Position numbers and translations under genes: made by a program
Shown: positions 44,479-57,522 of the stretch, one piece after another
Layout: every line of letters begins with the position of its first letter
Position numbering within the stretch: the first letter of the stretch is position 1
Assembly (NCBI GenBank): GCA_019095985.1
Contig: CM032659.1
Span: forward strand, 15,472,678 to 15,536,677
Direction: 5' to 3'
DNA length: 64,000 nt
Source of the DNA: Streblospio benedicti
Taxonomy: Eukaryota > Annelida > Polychaeta > Spionida > Spionidae
Notes under the pieces: generated by a model
What the model saw: only the letters and a program-made list of their open reading frames with translations
The model's database searches: none
What the model was told of the DNA's origin: nothing

Positions 44479-45804
44479 TTAGTGACAAACATATATAAGT
44501 AGAACATTTTAAATCTAAATGTCAGTAATACAACTGGCAAAAATAATGTGTAACGGAATCGAATCAAATGTAAAAAGGATATAAACCTTGAAGCTTCATT
44601 TTTTATTCATTTTGTACATTCATCAAGAAAAATACATGCATGGTATGACAATATGAAAATTGTTTGATTTATAAAAGGCATTTTATATATTATACATGAC
44701 GATTTTTCAAAATGAACTAGGTGTATAAAAAAAGCTTATAGCTTAGTGGCATAACAGTGGACTGAAAGAGTTATTTTTCATCACTTTAATGTCTAACAGT
44801 GCAAAAATTGGAAATATGTTGAGAGGTCAAATGCATAATATTGTTTTGAAAACTGTTTTTTTCGTAATCAATTTTAATGATTACCCATGATATTCACTGA
44901 CAAAAATTAGACTAAAAAATATGTGAAAATGCAAGGATTATCAAATATTGAAAATTGTTGAATGTGCACTTTTGGGAATGTAGCTGGCAGATTTTGTACA
45001 CATTTATCCATGGATCATTGGCAATCATATAAGTAATTTATCCTAAATGTCTGGAGACTGCTTACGTAAGCACTTTTTCTGTAATAGTTTACAATGATTT
45101 GATTCTCCTCTACTTAGTTAATAAAAAAATATAAAATGTGGCAATAACTTACTAGGTTTATTAGTTTCACAGTTTAAAAAGCTTGCTTGTAGAATTGAAT
45201 ACTCTCTAAGAAAACATTTAATATGTGAAAACAATCTTCTTGCAAAACATTCAAATGGATAAAGATAAATACATTAACGGTGGTATGATCGAGAAAGTAT
45301 ACTTACATGTAGGCAATGACTATTGGTTTTCTTAATGTTTTATAAACATCTTTGTTATTAAAAATAGTAATAAAAATCTGTATAATTTGCACACAATACA
45401 CTTATGGTAAAATCTTGGTAGCATTGGATACTTTGATTGGAATGACACTTTATGTTGAATTTAATATGATTTTACACATGATAAAAATTTACGGTTCTTA
45501 AAACATATATATTATCACAGATTAATAGAAAAATTTCTATTCAGCTAGCTCTCAAGAAAATAGCATTCGACAAACATACATTGTATGTTTGAACTGACTA
45601 CATATTTTAAAACTTCAATAAAACTTGAACTTAAAATTCTACGATGATAAATCAAATCTTTATACTATACATTCTTATCTATTCATATGCAGTAAATTGA
45701 CCAAATACCGTTATTGTGTCCTACTTACTTAATACCTCCAATAAAAAGTTACAACATTTGATAAACCAAAAAAAAGTGTTATGTAGAAGAGTGATTTCGA
45801 TTAA
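44479..45804. other. AT-rich spacer, probable STK16 3' UTR
   Basis: No gene or clear repeat seen. The right part is probably STK16 3' UTR (minus strand). Confidence 0.4.
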
Positions 45805-48800
45805 CTATATGCGGTTCTCGGCAACATGCTGTAGTTTGTCTATAGTCTGGATTATCGTGTCTATGTCTGGCCGCTGACCAGCCTCTATACTCAACATACT
45901 CTCGATCAACTGCATTAATCCACTTGAGTAACTGAAATGAAATTATGACATTGTTAATTACAAATTGTAGATTTTTATTTGAAAAAAATCTACAAGCTGG
46001 TAAAAAGGCTCTAAGATTTGATTTATAATGACTTAGAAAGTTCTTAAATATATTGACAAAAGTATAGGGTTATATAAGCCAAAAACCTAGCTGATAATTC
46101 TAATTTTATTTTTCTTACTAGCTATAACATAGTAGATATAAGATACCTGTGGTTTTCTGGCATCTTAACTTTACTAAGTACAGCAAGTGCTATACTGCCC
46201 CCTCTTTGATAGGCTTCATCAAAAGGTGATTCATGAAAACACATTGCATACGCTGTGCATCCTAATGACTGAAACAATAATATTCAATCTCTAAAATCAA
46301 ATCAAGTCAAAACATATTCATCCACATGACACATCGCAATAATCAAATACAAAATATTTGAGACTTCTTTTGTTTACAAAAAAACTGAAAATATGATTAC
46401 ACATTATACTGGGTCTTTTGAGAATCATTGGCTGAAAATTACAATGTACTTACCCATATATCTACAGCCTCGTCTATGACACACTCACTCTCCACAGCAA
46501 AAAGCTCTGGTGCACGATATGGCATTGTGCATCTCTCGGCTGCCAGATCCTACAGAATTGAGACAAACATCAACCAAAGAATACTGGTATATCAATGCTG
46601 CCTCTTTTGAGACATTTGGAATTCCATCGGTACAAAACCAATCAAACTATATTGATGGACATGAATTATTTAACAGCCGATTGGCCAGTTACCTGCATAG
46701 TCCTAGCCTCACTGGGAGAGGTGATCATCACACGAGCTGGTCCCATCGAACCAAAGTCCATCAAGACCGGACAATCATCCTCAGTCAGCATTACATTGTG
46801 TGGCTTGATGTCCCTGTTGCAGAGTAAGTACAAGTATCAACTTAGAACTCCCACATATTGTGACAAATCTTTTTATTCAGAAAACCCGTATCAAATTGAC
46901 ATTCCTTGATATTCCTTCCAGGAAATTGGGGACAACACATAATAAAAGAAGCCATTCCTATGTGTTTAGCTTGTTAATAAGTTTTATTTTTTATTTTTAT
47001 TAAAATATATATACATAATTCAGTTAATAGTTAAAAAAAAAGACAAAACACCCATAACTATGATTTATGCAACAAAGAAAAAAAAAACTAACCCTCCAAT
47101 ATACTATAAATACCTATGAGCAACAGCTTTTGATTCATTCTGGTGAAGAGCTTTTAGACCGTCAGAAATGCCACGAAGTAAATAGAGTATTCGTGTTTCA
47201 GTCAATCTCTGTCCCTTTTTAGCTGCTGATTCTATTTCATCCCAGAGGGATCCTCGCTTTAAGATTAAGAAGAAAGGAGAAATATCAGTGGACCTGTTAA
47301 GCATTCATAGTCAAACTTAACTTAAAGGATACAAAAGATTATACAAACTGGCCTAACTATCACTGTAAAAAACAGACCTTTACGTGTAACTAGAATAGCG
47401 GCCTTTACTAGCAACAAAAATGGCAGATTCCATGGATTCCACCATCAGTGAAGAAATTTTTGTTGTTTTTAATCTCTAATAGTCTGATATGTATGGACCA
47501 CATTGTATGATTGTATGGATGTTTAGAAATATTGTGTAAATGTTAAACAATTACTTTTGCAAACTCATTGCAGGATTTTAATGAATTCATCCCTATTTGA
47601 ATGTAAGCTAATCATAAGACCTTACTTAAAAAAAAAGACTTGACAGTAACTAAAAGGACAGAATTGACAGGTAGTTTTCCTGTCTTTGTACAAGTAGGCC
47701 ATATCTAATTCAAAAAGACATTGTTTAAATGAAAGATAAATATAATACTTACCCGATAAAATGGCATAATAATAAAGATTTCACTTTGAACACTAAGCCT
47801 GGAATTATTGACAGGTTTCTTGATATGTGCTTCACAGGGAATAAGGTTGGGGTGATCAAACATTCTCATATACTTCACCTAAACAGAAATTTGTCATGAA
47901 CATTTAATCAATTCTTGTACATTCATCATTATTTGCAACGAAAAATGTGCAAAATTATTTAACAGTTATCTGAATTTGACATGTTTACTTAAAACACAAA
48001 TAAAATGATAAGAATCTTCATGGGTACATCAATTATTTAATAGTTGCATTCAAAGAGTCGAGTGCACAAATATGTTGTTCAATGACAAAGCCAGGATAAA
48101 TATGTACATCCAAAGTGATCCATAATGTACTAGAAATACATGTCTAAAAGGGTGGGATAGGCTTGCAAAGCCATGAACATATGTATACTCTACTGTCCTG
48201 GATGACAGTGATTTTACAAAAGAAATTGGTACCTCTTCCATGCCAAGCTTTTCATCTCGGTCTGAATGACATGTGACCCGCTTGAGTGCATAATAACGAT
48301 GTGTCCTACTATCTTCAACAAGGTCCACATAGCTAAAACCTCTGAAATGAAGCCATGTATATGATAAAAAGAAATTTTTCTAGAACAAATATTTATTGTT
48401 AAAGTTCAAAGACTTGATGAATAACTGGTGATCAATCTAAATTTTCAATCTGAATCAAACTATTTAATGTATCAAGAGATCTGAAAATGCAAGTGATAGA
48501 GCGACAATCACTAAAACCGCCCATAAACATAAACCGTGAATTTTACGAATGACGTGAAATTTAGTGACCTCTACAACATGGAGTTCAAGTCATACGTAAA
48601 ATTCACGGATTGTGTGAATAGCCGAACAGTGCGATTGATGCTCTATGTATCAATGGTATTCAGATTCAGATATTTCAAGTTGAAGGTAATAAATTTTTAC
48701 GAAGCGTAATGATTTCCCTATATATGTATTTCAACTCACCCTTCTCCAAGCCTTGAGCGAACATAGAATACACGATCATTGACAGTGACGCTCTCCTTTC

Positions 48801-48816
48801 CACATACACACCCCAT
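45805..48816 (-). CDS. STK16: STK16, NAK-family serine/threonine kinase (8 exons)
   Basis: Small constitutively active kinase anchored to Golgi membranes by N-terminal lipids. Exons, 5' to 3': 48816-48740, 48341-48233, 47878-47753, 47256-47114, 46813-46693, 46549-46454, 46268-46147, 45931-45805; all phases join to give 306 residues (human 305). The start MGCVCGKE fits N-myristoylation at G2 and palmitoylation at C3/C5. Glycine loop LGEGGFSYVDLV (23-34), lysine K46 (YALKRV), catalytic loop HRDIKPHN (H151-N158), DFG at 171-173, activation segment ending YRAPELF (203-209). The acceptor of exon 4 is AAAG rather than the usual YAG but has a strong pyrimidine tract. Complete and apparently intact. 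Tail to tail with RNF113; promoter lies to the right of 48816. Confidence 0.95.
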
Positions 48817-49454
48817 CGTAAGCAGTCCACATATGTTCGACATCACATAATCTTGAAATCTAGAAATTTGGTTAAGTCAGTAAAAATATATAACTTATTA
48901 AATGAACTTATTATGATCTAGACTTGAATTCTAACGTAGACAGAAAGTCTTAAGAATAACATACAGAAATCTAGAACTATTGTTGTTTGGGGTAGATCTA
49001 CTAGTACTAAGTTCTGATCCTGAAACCAGCAATTAATATGTAGTTTTTAGACTTTATAAATAGCTGTACGGAAAAAATATACTTTGAAAGATAACTTACT
49101 GATCTTATTATGTAGAGAAAATCTGAAAATGTATCTTATTACACATGTATACGCAATTAGTTCACTGTCATGCTTGCTATTTTAAATATTTATGTTATTT
49201 TTCACAAATTTTAAGAGCCACGTCCACCATTTTTAAATTCACCAGATTGAGAATATATGTCTCTAGCAATGTTTCACGAGCACGTACGCCTACTGATTAC
49301 GAGCAGCTGTACAAAAAGATGCGAGCATCACTCCGCTCGTTTGTTTTTCATTCTCCCCTTTAATTGTTTGTTTATTTATGATAATTTTATTCGTCACCAA
49401 GGACATTTATTGGTGATATCTATTGAAGGAGCATGTGTAGGGCGGGGATGTTTA
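48817..49454. other. STK16 upstream region
   Basis: AT-rich, no gene. A candidate STK16 promoter or 5' UTR intron; no motif stands out. Confidence 0.35.
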
Positions 49455-49834
49455 TGGTGCATTCAAAATCGCTTGTGAGTTCGTACTTTCGAAGTGACAA
49501 GTCATTACAAGCCTGCCATATTAGCCTTAAAGCCCCCCCCGCCCCTTTTAGCCCCCAAATACTTCATTTTCATAGGGTTTTCATGAAATCCCGTAATGAG
49601 GCCCCCCCTTTCCTTATGTTTTCCTTATGTCCCTTTTTCCAAAAACCTGGATCTGCCCCCACGGGGGCCCGACCCCACTCTCAAAATTTGAAAATTAGTC
49701 CCCCCCCGGCCGGTCTCAAAATTTGAAAATTAGCCCCCCCCCGGCCGGTCTCAAATTTCTGAATCCGTCCCTGAGCTTAGACTTGTGGCTAGTCAATACC
49801 TCGGGAGAGGGGGGGGTCTTGGTCAGAAAAGGGA

Positions 49835-50169
49835 TACGGACGTGCCTCAGTCAGGTCGAAAATGGTACCCACCAATATACCTATTTTTGCGAAAAAGTGA
49901 CCCATAATATACCAATATCTGAGAAAATGTGACCCACCAATATATCAATATCCGAGAAAAAGGAGACACACCAATATAATATATCAAAATCAGATTCTAG
50001 TACACGTAGATATCAAGAATGAATATAATGACTATCAATATTTTTTATCCTGATAATCATACTAAAAATCTGAAAAAAGACACCCTGAAATATACCAAAA
50101 AGTGAAAAAAGACACCCAGAATATACCAAAAATGTGAAAAAAGAACACCCAGTTCCAGGCACGTCCGTA
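49835..50169. mobile_element. Element of degenerate tandem repeats with 13-bp TIRs
   Basis: Bounded by TACGGACGTGCCT and AGGCACGTCCGTA, perfect over 13 bp. Inside are several imperfect units built on CCAATATA...GAGAAAA(A)GTGACCCA. No coding frame. Confidence 0.65.
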
Positions 50170-50353
50170 CTAATCGCGATAGTGTGAGAACCCCCCCCCC
50201 AGGTCAATGCCCCCTGACATGTGGGAAATACATCTTGTAAAAATAATATAAGAATGTAGCGTACATAAAAGAAAGGTATAACACATATTGACATGCTGTC
50301 TCAATTTTATTTATTTGGTAGACTCTTGGCTGCTTGTTATGAATATATTTGAT

Positions 50354-51192
50354 AAAACAGTCTCTGATATTAGAAAAAACCTTATGGGCGCGGTCATTTT
50401 GTCAGTCAGTGCGCATGCGCACCAGCATCTCGTAGTGCTCCCTTACTGCTCCCAGTTCACGAGTCATGCGAATATTGTATGTAAAACCGCATCCCGTGTA
50501 AAGATGCGATTTTACACGTGTAAAAACGCATCACAAAATTTAGGATATACATTTACATATGTAAAACCTCATCCCAAATAGCCAAGGATTCCGATTTACA
50601 CGTGTAAAAGTGCATCTTCATAATAATCCGCATACACCCCATGCATCCGTGTAATATCAAATCCTTTTGTTATATACTGGAAATTAAAGTAACCAATGAC
50701 TTAAAAATACAACATTTATTGAATATTTGATACTGTGATCATATACTAATAATCTATAGCCAAACCAATTAAATTTGAAAAATTAAATGGGAGATAATGC
50801 CTAGGACTAATGCTAAACATTATAGGCGATAATGCCAGACTTACACGGGTGCTTACCCGTGTAAAAGTGCATCTTTGTAAAGATGCATCTTTACACGGGA
50901 TGCGGTTTTGCATACAACATGCAAACACTCGGATTCGCTGGTTTCGAACGGTTTCCACTACTCGTGAAGTCGTACTTACCGTTAATACGAGCAGTTTATT
51001 GGCGTTCGGAACTGCTTGTATTTACAGTAAGTACGAGTTCACGAGTGGGGAAAACCATTCGAAACATGTTTATCTCGTGTTTACGACTGGTGAACTGGGA
51101 GCTGAAGGGATCACTACGAGATGCTGGTGCGCATGAGCACCGACTGACAAAATGACGGCGCCGATAACGTTCTAATATCGTAGACAGTTTCA
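50354..51192. mobile_element. Inner fold-back element with long TIRs
   Basis: Left AAACAGTCTCTGATATTAGAA followed by GTCATTTTGTCAGTC, GCGCATGCGCACCAGCATCTC matches the right end in reverse (GAGATGCTGGTGCGCATGAG, GACTGACAAAATGAC, TTCTAATATCGTAGACAGTTT). Within it the word for CCGCATCCCGTGTAAAGATGC also occurs as an inverted pair (50484-50506 and 50884-50907). Non-coding. Confidence 0.6.
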
Positions 51193-51425
51193 TAAAAAAA
51201 TATTCATAACAGCGGGGAAAAGGTCTTCCAAATTAATAAGATTGATAGATATATATTAAACCATTTGCTTATGTTCGGGGTTTTATAGACCTACGGTACC
51301 CTGCAAGCATTTTTTTAACAGATGTATTTCCCACTTGTTAGGTGGTATCGAATAGCCACAACTCGTAGCTACGACTTGTCAACTCCATCGAAAGTACCAA
51401 CTCACGAGCGGTTCCGAATGCACCA

Positions 51426-52909
51426 CAAGACGACCCAAGTATCAAAATAAAGTATAAGTGATATTTTCAACAAGAAATACTATTTTTTACCAGAAAAAAT
51501 AGATAAAACAATTTAAGGACCAATTTTTTAGTTTTATTGAAATGCAATTAGGGTTGTTATTTCATTATTTGTTTCTAAATATTGTCCAGGGTGTCTGTCT
51601 TTCACAGTAATATTGTTTTTACTATTTATCTTTGGCCCAATAAGAACAAAAGTAATATTAATCAATACATAGCATTTCAATTACCGGTCCTTAAATAGAT
51701 GACAGCACGTATACAAAAACGGGGCAAAACGGAAACAGAAACTAACGATGCTGTTTGCGTTGTGATATAATGACAGTCAATTTCTGCGAAGTAAATTAAA
51801 TTCACGCTTTGATTTTTAATGCTTTATATATTCGTGTCATCTGTAAATTCCATTTCTGGTATTTTTGTTTATCTAAATACATTTATGTGATTGTCAACAT
51901 TAAGTACTCTTAATTAATTTTCTTCTTTCTCTTATTTTATTTATTTAAATATTTTCTACAAACCAATCAATTAATAGGATGGTTGATTGCTACACATATG
52001 TATGCTTAACTGAAACAACTTGGGTAAATTTGCTTGGCGGATTATCAACAAATATCATCATTTCAATTACTTTCTCTGCAAATAGTATGACAAAAAATCT
52101 CACCAGTTTTATGTTTTTATGTTTTATGTTTAATATGTGCAGACATTGTCACTATAACAGATAAAATAAAGTAAAATGTACATGAGAAATATTATTAATT
52201 ATTACTTTGGACACATCTATAGCATATTATTTAAAGGATGGAGATCTGTTGCCAGATTTCTCACAACGAAAAATGGAACAGATTTGCTTAACTGGCTTTC
52301 CTCTTCCGCCGCTGTCAATTTATAGATAAACCAACTTTTTAATGTTGAAAATTCGTAATAACTTATTTTCTTCAATGGTTGAAAATCAGACTAAAACCAA
52401 CTACAACACAACGCAAACAGAAGCTGTAAAAAAGCTGACAATGCTGTTTGCGTTATGTCATTTGGACAGTTAAAATACGTGCTGCTACCTATTGTCTGTA
52501 AAGAGAGTGACAAAGTGCAATTTGAAGATCTAACTTTTTGGGGCTTAAGGAATAGGAAATGAGACATATAATTCTGAAAATGTATAATAGCCATTTTTGT
52601 GGACGATATTATGCATCAGAAACAATGCTTTTGAATAGCTAGACACAGTAAGAAAACACCTATATAATATACAAAATTTTACATCTAATTTTGAATGGAC
52701 CCACATTTTGCATTTCTGGTCCTTAATACTTTGCATGAGTTTTTCTCATATGTCATGTTGATATTTTTTATAAATTTTAAAGATAAATCAACAGAACTAT
52801 GTATTTTCTTACTTATGCAAAGAAATTCAAGGCCACGCAGCCATAAATAAGGATTTTTTGTTGACTTTAAGTCTCGGGGGAGGTACTTCAGGGGTGAATG
52901 GGTAGGGGG
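51426..52909. other. Spacer with small inverted repeats
   Basis: No gene. A weak inverted repeat spans about 51511-51697 (TTAAGGACC / GGTCCTTAA with TGAAATGC / GCATTTCA). A word near GACAATGCTGTTTGCGTT at 52437 resembles one near 51745, suggesting an old dispersed repeat. Confidence 0.35.
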
Positions 52910-53300
52910 GTGCCACTGAAGGTCCAAAATCATACCCTTAGTGAAACCAGGGAAACTATGAAAATGATACCCCTAGTGAAACCACTGGATGAAAACAATG
53001 GGGTATTATCCCAAGGGTTATTATTCGATGTGATACTGTAATGAAAACAAGATTTTCTACAACTTATATTCACTTTTTATGCCGTTTTATGGCTCAATAA
53101 TGCAAAATCACATGAAAAAAGAGCTAGGTATTGAACCTCGGGATTGAACCTCCTTTAGTGAAACTGGCGGGAATGTTGAAATCATGACCCCTAGTGAAAC
53201 TGAGTGGTGGAAAAGATGACCCCTTGTGAAACTGAGTGGTGGAAAAGGTGACCCCTAGTGAAACTGCGGGGTTGAAAAAGGTGACCCCTATCAGTGGCAC
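52910..53300. repeat. Tandem-repeat element with inverted ends
   Basis: GTGCCACTGA at 52910-52919 and TCAGTGGCAC at 53291-53300 are perfect inverted ends. Inside, units of about 31 bp built on CCCCTAGTGAAACTGAGTGG and GTGGAAAAGGTGA repeat, clearest at 53180-53285. Confidence 0.6.
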
Positions 53301-53472
53301 ATGCCATATAGCCTTATAGGGCGAATATGGAAGTGCCACCCCCGAGCTATAAGTATGTTCATTGTATTGATATTGAAATTAATGTTGAAAGGAACCTTTT
53401 TGAAAATTCATTGCCAAAAGCAAATGCTTTCTTGCAATAATCATAAACAGGTCACATTTTTTCTTTTACTTT

Positions 53473-53572
53473 NNNNNNNNNNNNNNNNNNNNNNNNNNNN
53501 NNNNNNNNNNNNNNNNNNNNNNNNNNNNNNNNNNNNNNNNNNNNNNNNNNNNNNNNNNNNNNNNNNNNNNNN
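53473..53572. other. Assembly gap (100 N)
   Basis: Exactly 100 N, gap of unknown size. Confidence 0.99.
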
Positions 53573-54652
53573 TAAATAGGAGTAATAATCTCATTGATTT
53601 TAAAACAAATTATCAGAGCTCCAGCCAAGTATTAAATAATGTATAATACTTGTTAATGTTAATTGGTAATTATTTTATTTTATTGCATTTCATATTGTGT
53701 TTGTATTGCTTATTTTATCTTTTGTTTTTAAGTTCCTGAGTGTTTTGACTGTCCGTCCGAGTTCCTTTGTGTGTTGCTTTTGTTTGTTGCTTCCGTCATG
53801 TCAAGCGTAATTGTGGTTTTAAACCTACCAATTTATCAGATAAGTACCTATTATTATTTCCTTTACTCACCAATAGTTTGACTTACTCAGATTAATTGAT
53901 TACAAAACTCTTATTTGAAAGGTCATATACATGAATTCAGTATGACAATAATCGAAATGGTCCTGTCTCAGTAAGTCTCCGCATTTAAGCTCATAATATT
54001 ATGTTATTAATGTATTTAAATTTCTTAACAAACTATTGCATTCACACATGCAAAAATGTATATTTGAAGAATTACTCAGTCGTTTTTTTATGATTGAGAT
54101 TTAATTATATGTTAACAACTTTGTAATTTCCTCACATAACTCAATATCATATTCAAAAGAAAAGATATTTGCTTGTGGTTAAATATTTGCTTTTCAGAAG
54201 TATCTATATGATATGATTAGCTGTTGTGTAGGTTTGGACCAATGCAAGAAACTGTCAAACAGTAAGTAGTAGAAAATTAGATTAATATTTGGCTGTGGCT
54301 GTTACTAAAAGTATTTATGTATCTGTTATAATTACGATGGAATTCGATTTACAATGGGTTTTAATTAGAAATACAAAAAAATAGCAAAATTAATGAAGAT
54401 ACTGAATTTTTAATCAAAATACAGAAATTTTGGCCTCGGGATACAGTTATTCCAGTGAAAGAGGTTGGCAGATCTGAAGTATAATAATAATAATTTATTA
54501 ATAATTTCACACAAAAATGGTTGTCCAGTTTGTAGTATTATTATGCAGCTTATAGGTAACTGGTTGATTACTGACATGAATGTTTATAAAGATTAAAACT
54601 TTAAGACAAAATCTATATTCTAAATATTGAAACATGTCCTTTTTATATTTAG
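53573..54652. other. Region upstream of the helicase exons
   Basis: AT-rich. The 5' exons of the helicase should lie here or across the gap. Short candidates are 54232-54262 (acceptor GTGTAG, donor GTAAGT) and about 54424-54466, but neither shows a helicase motif, so I do not call them. Confidence 0.3.
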
Positions 54653-56703
54653 GCTACAGAAAAAGTATTATCTTTCACCTTCTTGGTCCAATTTTAAATG
54701 GCAGTGTGATTGTTGTGAGTCCACTAAATGCCATAATATTGGACCAGATGCATTCACTAAACAAACTAGGGATAACATCCTGTAAAATAGAAGTGACAGG
54801 CGATGTCAGAATTTTAGAGGTAGTGCTAGTTATTTTTTAAGTTTTGAGATTTGTTGTTTGTCATTTAATTTAAGTCTTTTATTTATTTGTTTTTTATGAG
54901 TTATGTTTTACCTAGAGTTTAATTTATACATACGTTTTCATGAACAGCTATTAGATCATTTTTAAACCTCAGCTTTTGAAAATGCTCAAAATATCATATT
55001 AAGTGTTTATGTATCACAGATGTAGCAAAAAAATTAATGTTCAGTCATTGCATAGGCTGGTACTACTCCTTGTATGAGTCTAATTGATGGAGACCTTAGA
55101 GACTTGCTAAATGGACAGTATACTGTCATTTTCGTCACCCGGGAAGGGATACTTTCCGACTACGGAAAAGATATAATAGACAACAGCCAATTCCAATCAT
55201 TGATAAAAGCATTTGTAATTGATGAATGCCATCTAGTTAAACAATGGTATGTAACAATCAAATAAGTAAATTACAGACCTTTATTTTCTTTTTTTTTTTT
55301 TACTAATTTATGAAATCTAAATAAGTGTTATTTCGTTTCAGTTCACTCTTCTAAAATTATTTCTTTGTGTTGTTTAAAGTAAGTTATAAATTACAAATAG
55401 TAGAAATGTTACCAATTAGGTAGCAAATCAACATGTAAAATAATGAAACCAATAGCAATTTCCTTTAATTCATATATTTAATATATATTTAATGTTTGAA
55501 ATTCATACCTGTATTCATAATCGCAATAGATAAATTAATTATTAGAACAAAAATAATACAGTTTAGCATTTGGCATATTTAAATAAACATACATTTTGAG
55601 TATTTCAAAGCATGTTTACCCTGATAAGTAGCAAATAAATTTAAATTCAATAATGTACATATACATGAAACCATTGTTATTGTGAATTAAAATACCATTA
55701 TTTTGAACATGAATGTTGTCAGTATTCTGTAATAATTAATATACAGTTTACATTTTAAACTAAATGTAATATGCAAAATTCCTTACAAAACATTATTCAA
55801 ACAATTCCAGACTACAGCTTTCCAAATGTAGTTATGTTCTATTTTATGTTAAATGTACACCTCAATTTTATCAATTACTTTTTTTGTAGGGGAAAGAATT
55901 TTAGGAAAGAATTTATGGAACTAGCTCGCATCAGATCGATCATCTCATGTCCATTATTATGCCTCAGTGCAACCATCACAAAAGATCTCCTTAATGAAAT
56001 TCCTGTACTACTTGATTTCGATAAATCCTCTAAAAAAATTTTCAATCTCAACCCAGACAAGCCAAATATTTATCTTGAAAGAATCCTAAAACAGCCATCA
56101 GACAAAATTAGTATGTATGAAAATATTTACATTTCTGAAATAGACAAACTTGCAACATTAAAAACTAAATACCCCCCAACACTTATGTACATGCCTTTAG
56201 AAATAATCTCATCAGCCCAATCATATTGTCTACAAGTTTTTGGTACCCAAAGTTATAAAGACACTTTGTATTCAGTTATATACTCTCGTCAAAATGTCGA
56301 TGTTGTTTCACACGTTTTGACTGAATTGAAACAAAGTGATCCAAAAATACGCTTAATTTTCTGCACTTCAAGTGTTGGCATGGGATTCGATTCTCCATCG
56401 ATAACCAATATTATTCATGTTAAGCCCCCATACAATTTATTAGATTACATGCAGCAAATAGGCAGGGCAGGTAGGAAGAATCAGCAAGCATATGCCACAT
56501 TGTATTATAACAAAACTGACATCGCAAAAAACATAGATGGGATGGAAAATGACATGCGAGAGCTATGTCACACATCTGGTTGCTTAAGACTACATATGCT
56601 TAAAACATTTGGTTTTGAAGCACCATCGAAGCCTATCGTGCAGTGCTTGTGTTGTTCGAACTGCAAGCCATTTTGCAGCTGTGAGATCTGTGATGCTTGG
56701 TAA
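54653..56703 (+). CDS. RecQ-like SF2 DNA helicase, divergent, 5' end not found
   Basis: Three exons: 54653-54819, 55056-55246, 55890-56703, phases joined. Motif I is GYRKS, where RecQ proteins have GYGKS or similar, so the Walker A glycine before Lys is replaced by Arg. Motif Ia SPLNAIILDQ; motif II VIDECH; motif III CLSAT; motif V CTSSVGMGFD; motif VI YMQQIGRAGR. A RecQ-type zinc cluster follows (CHTSGCLRLHML ... CLCCSNC) and then a second Cys group to a stop at 56701. A GT at that stop (TGGTAATG) could also be a splice donor. The helicase core is otherwise complete. Much diverged from host RECQL, BLM, WRN and RECQ5, it resembles the multicopy RecQ-like genes of invertebrate and fungal genomes, some carried by transposons. 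Converges with the DUF6589-type gene. Confidence 0.8.
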
Positions 56704-57103
56704 TGTTCATATTTACTTGAACAACATAATCATTGCACAATGTACTTTGCTGATGTTTCTAAACAGAATGTGGAGAGGCATATTCAATCTTAAATTTCAA
56801 GTAGATTTTCTGCTATCACACTTTATATTTCTGCCATCATTACTTTTTATTATAGTTCCACAATCTTATCTCATTAAATAAAATTTTTATTAGATTGGAA
56901 ATGCAAATTAGTGAGTTCACCATCATCTCTTAACCAATCAGAATCGAGAATGATTGACAAAGTGGTGAAAAATACTACCTATTTCTAGGCATACTGTGAT
57001 GTTTTACATTGACCGAATATAGTATCAAACCTATCAAAATGATGTTGACATGAGCTCTTGCACTTTTCCTCCCATCAAAAAGTTAAAGTTGCATCATAAG
57101 AAG
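56704..57103. other. Spacer after the helicase
   Basis: AT-rich, possible helicase 3' UTR. No gene seen. Confidence 0.35.
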
Positions 57104-57514
57104 TAGGCCTGTAACGACACGCTTGAGCAACGATACAATACACATCACGATACTTTGTTGGCGATACAATACACATCACGATAACAAAAAACATACGGCA
57201 AAACACACAACAGTCTGTACACGCTGTACGTTACGACTAGTAGCGCAAGAAATCTATACTGAAATAGCGGAGCGCCGTTCGCCATTCAATTGACATTTTG
57301 TTAGTAACGCCGTTCGCAATACAGCAAAGATGGCGGCGCCCATACTCATGGGAAAAGACAAAGATTTACCTTGAATTATGGAATATTTTGCATTATAAAT
57401 TCATTTAACAGTTATATCGTGAAAGTATCGCGATATAGACTATCATATCGATACTTTAATCGTGAGTAAATAAATCGTGATTCAGCGATGCATCGGTGTA
57501 TCGTTGCAGTCCTA
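57104..57514. mobile_element. hAT MITE with 8-bp target duplication
   Basis: Starts TAGGCCTGTAACGACACG and ends GTATCGTTGCAGTCCTA, imperfect terminal inverted repeats of about 17 bp. Flanked by ATAAGAAG (57096-57103) and ATAAGTAG (57515-57522), an 8-bp duplication with one mismatch, as expected for hAT. Inside are many ATCACGATA-type words. No transposase. Confidence 0.8.
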
Positions 57515-57522
57515 ATAAGTAG

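Larger units (their letters stand above)
49455..51425. mobile_element. Nested DNA element, outer unit (TGGTGCATTC ends)
   Basis: Left end TGGTGCATTCAAAATCGCTTG (49455 onward) and right end CGAGCGGTTCCGAATGCACCA (to 51425) are inverted repeats that continue inward through GTACTTTCGA and GACAAGTC. Two further inverted-repeat elements lie inside (49835-50169 and 50354-51192), plus C-rich runs at 49530-49750. No transposase seen. A matching end fragment is at 31238. Confidence 0.6.
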
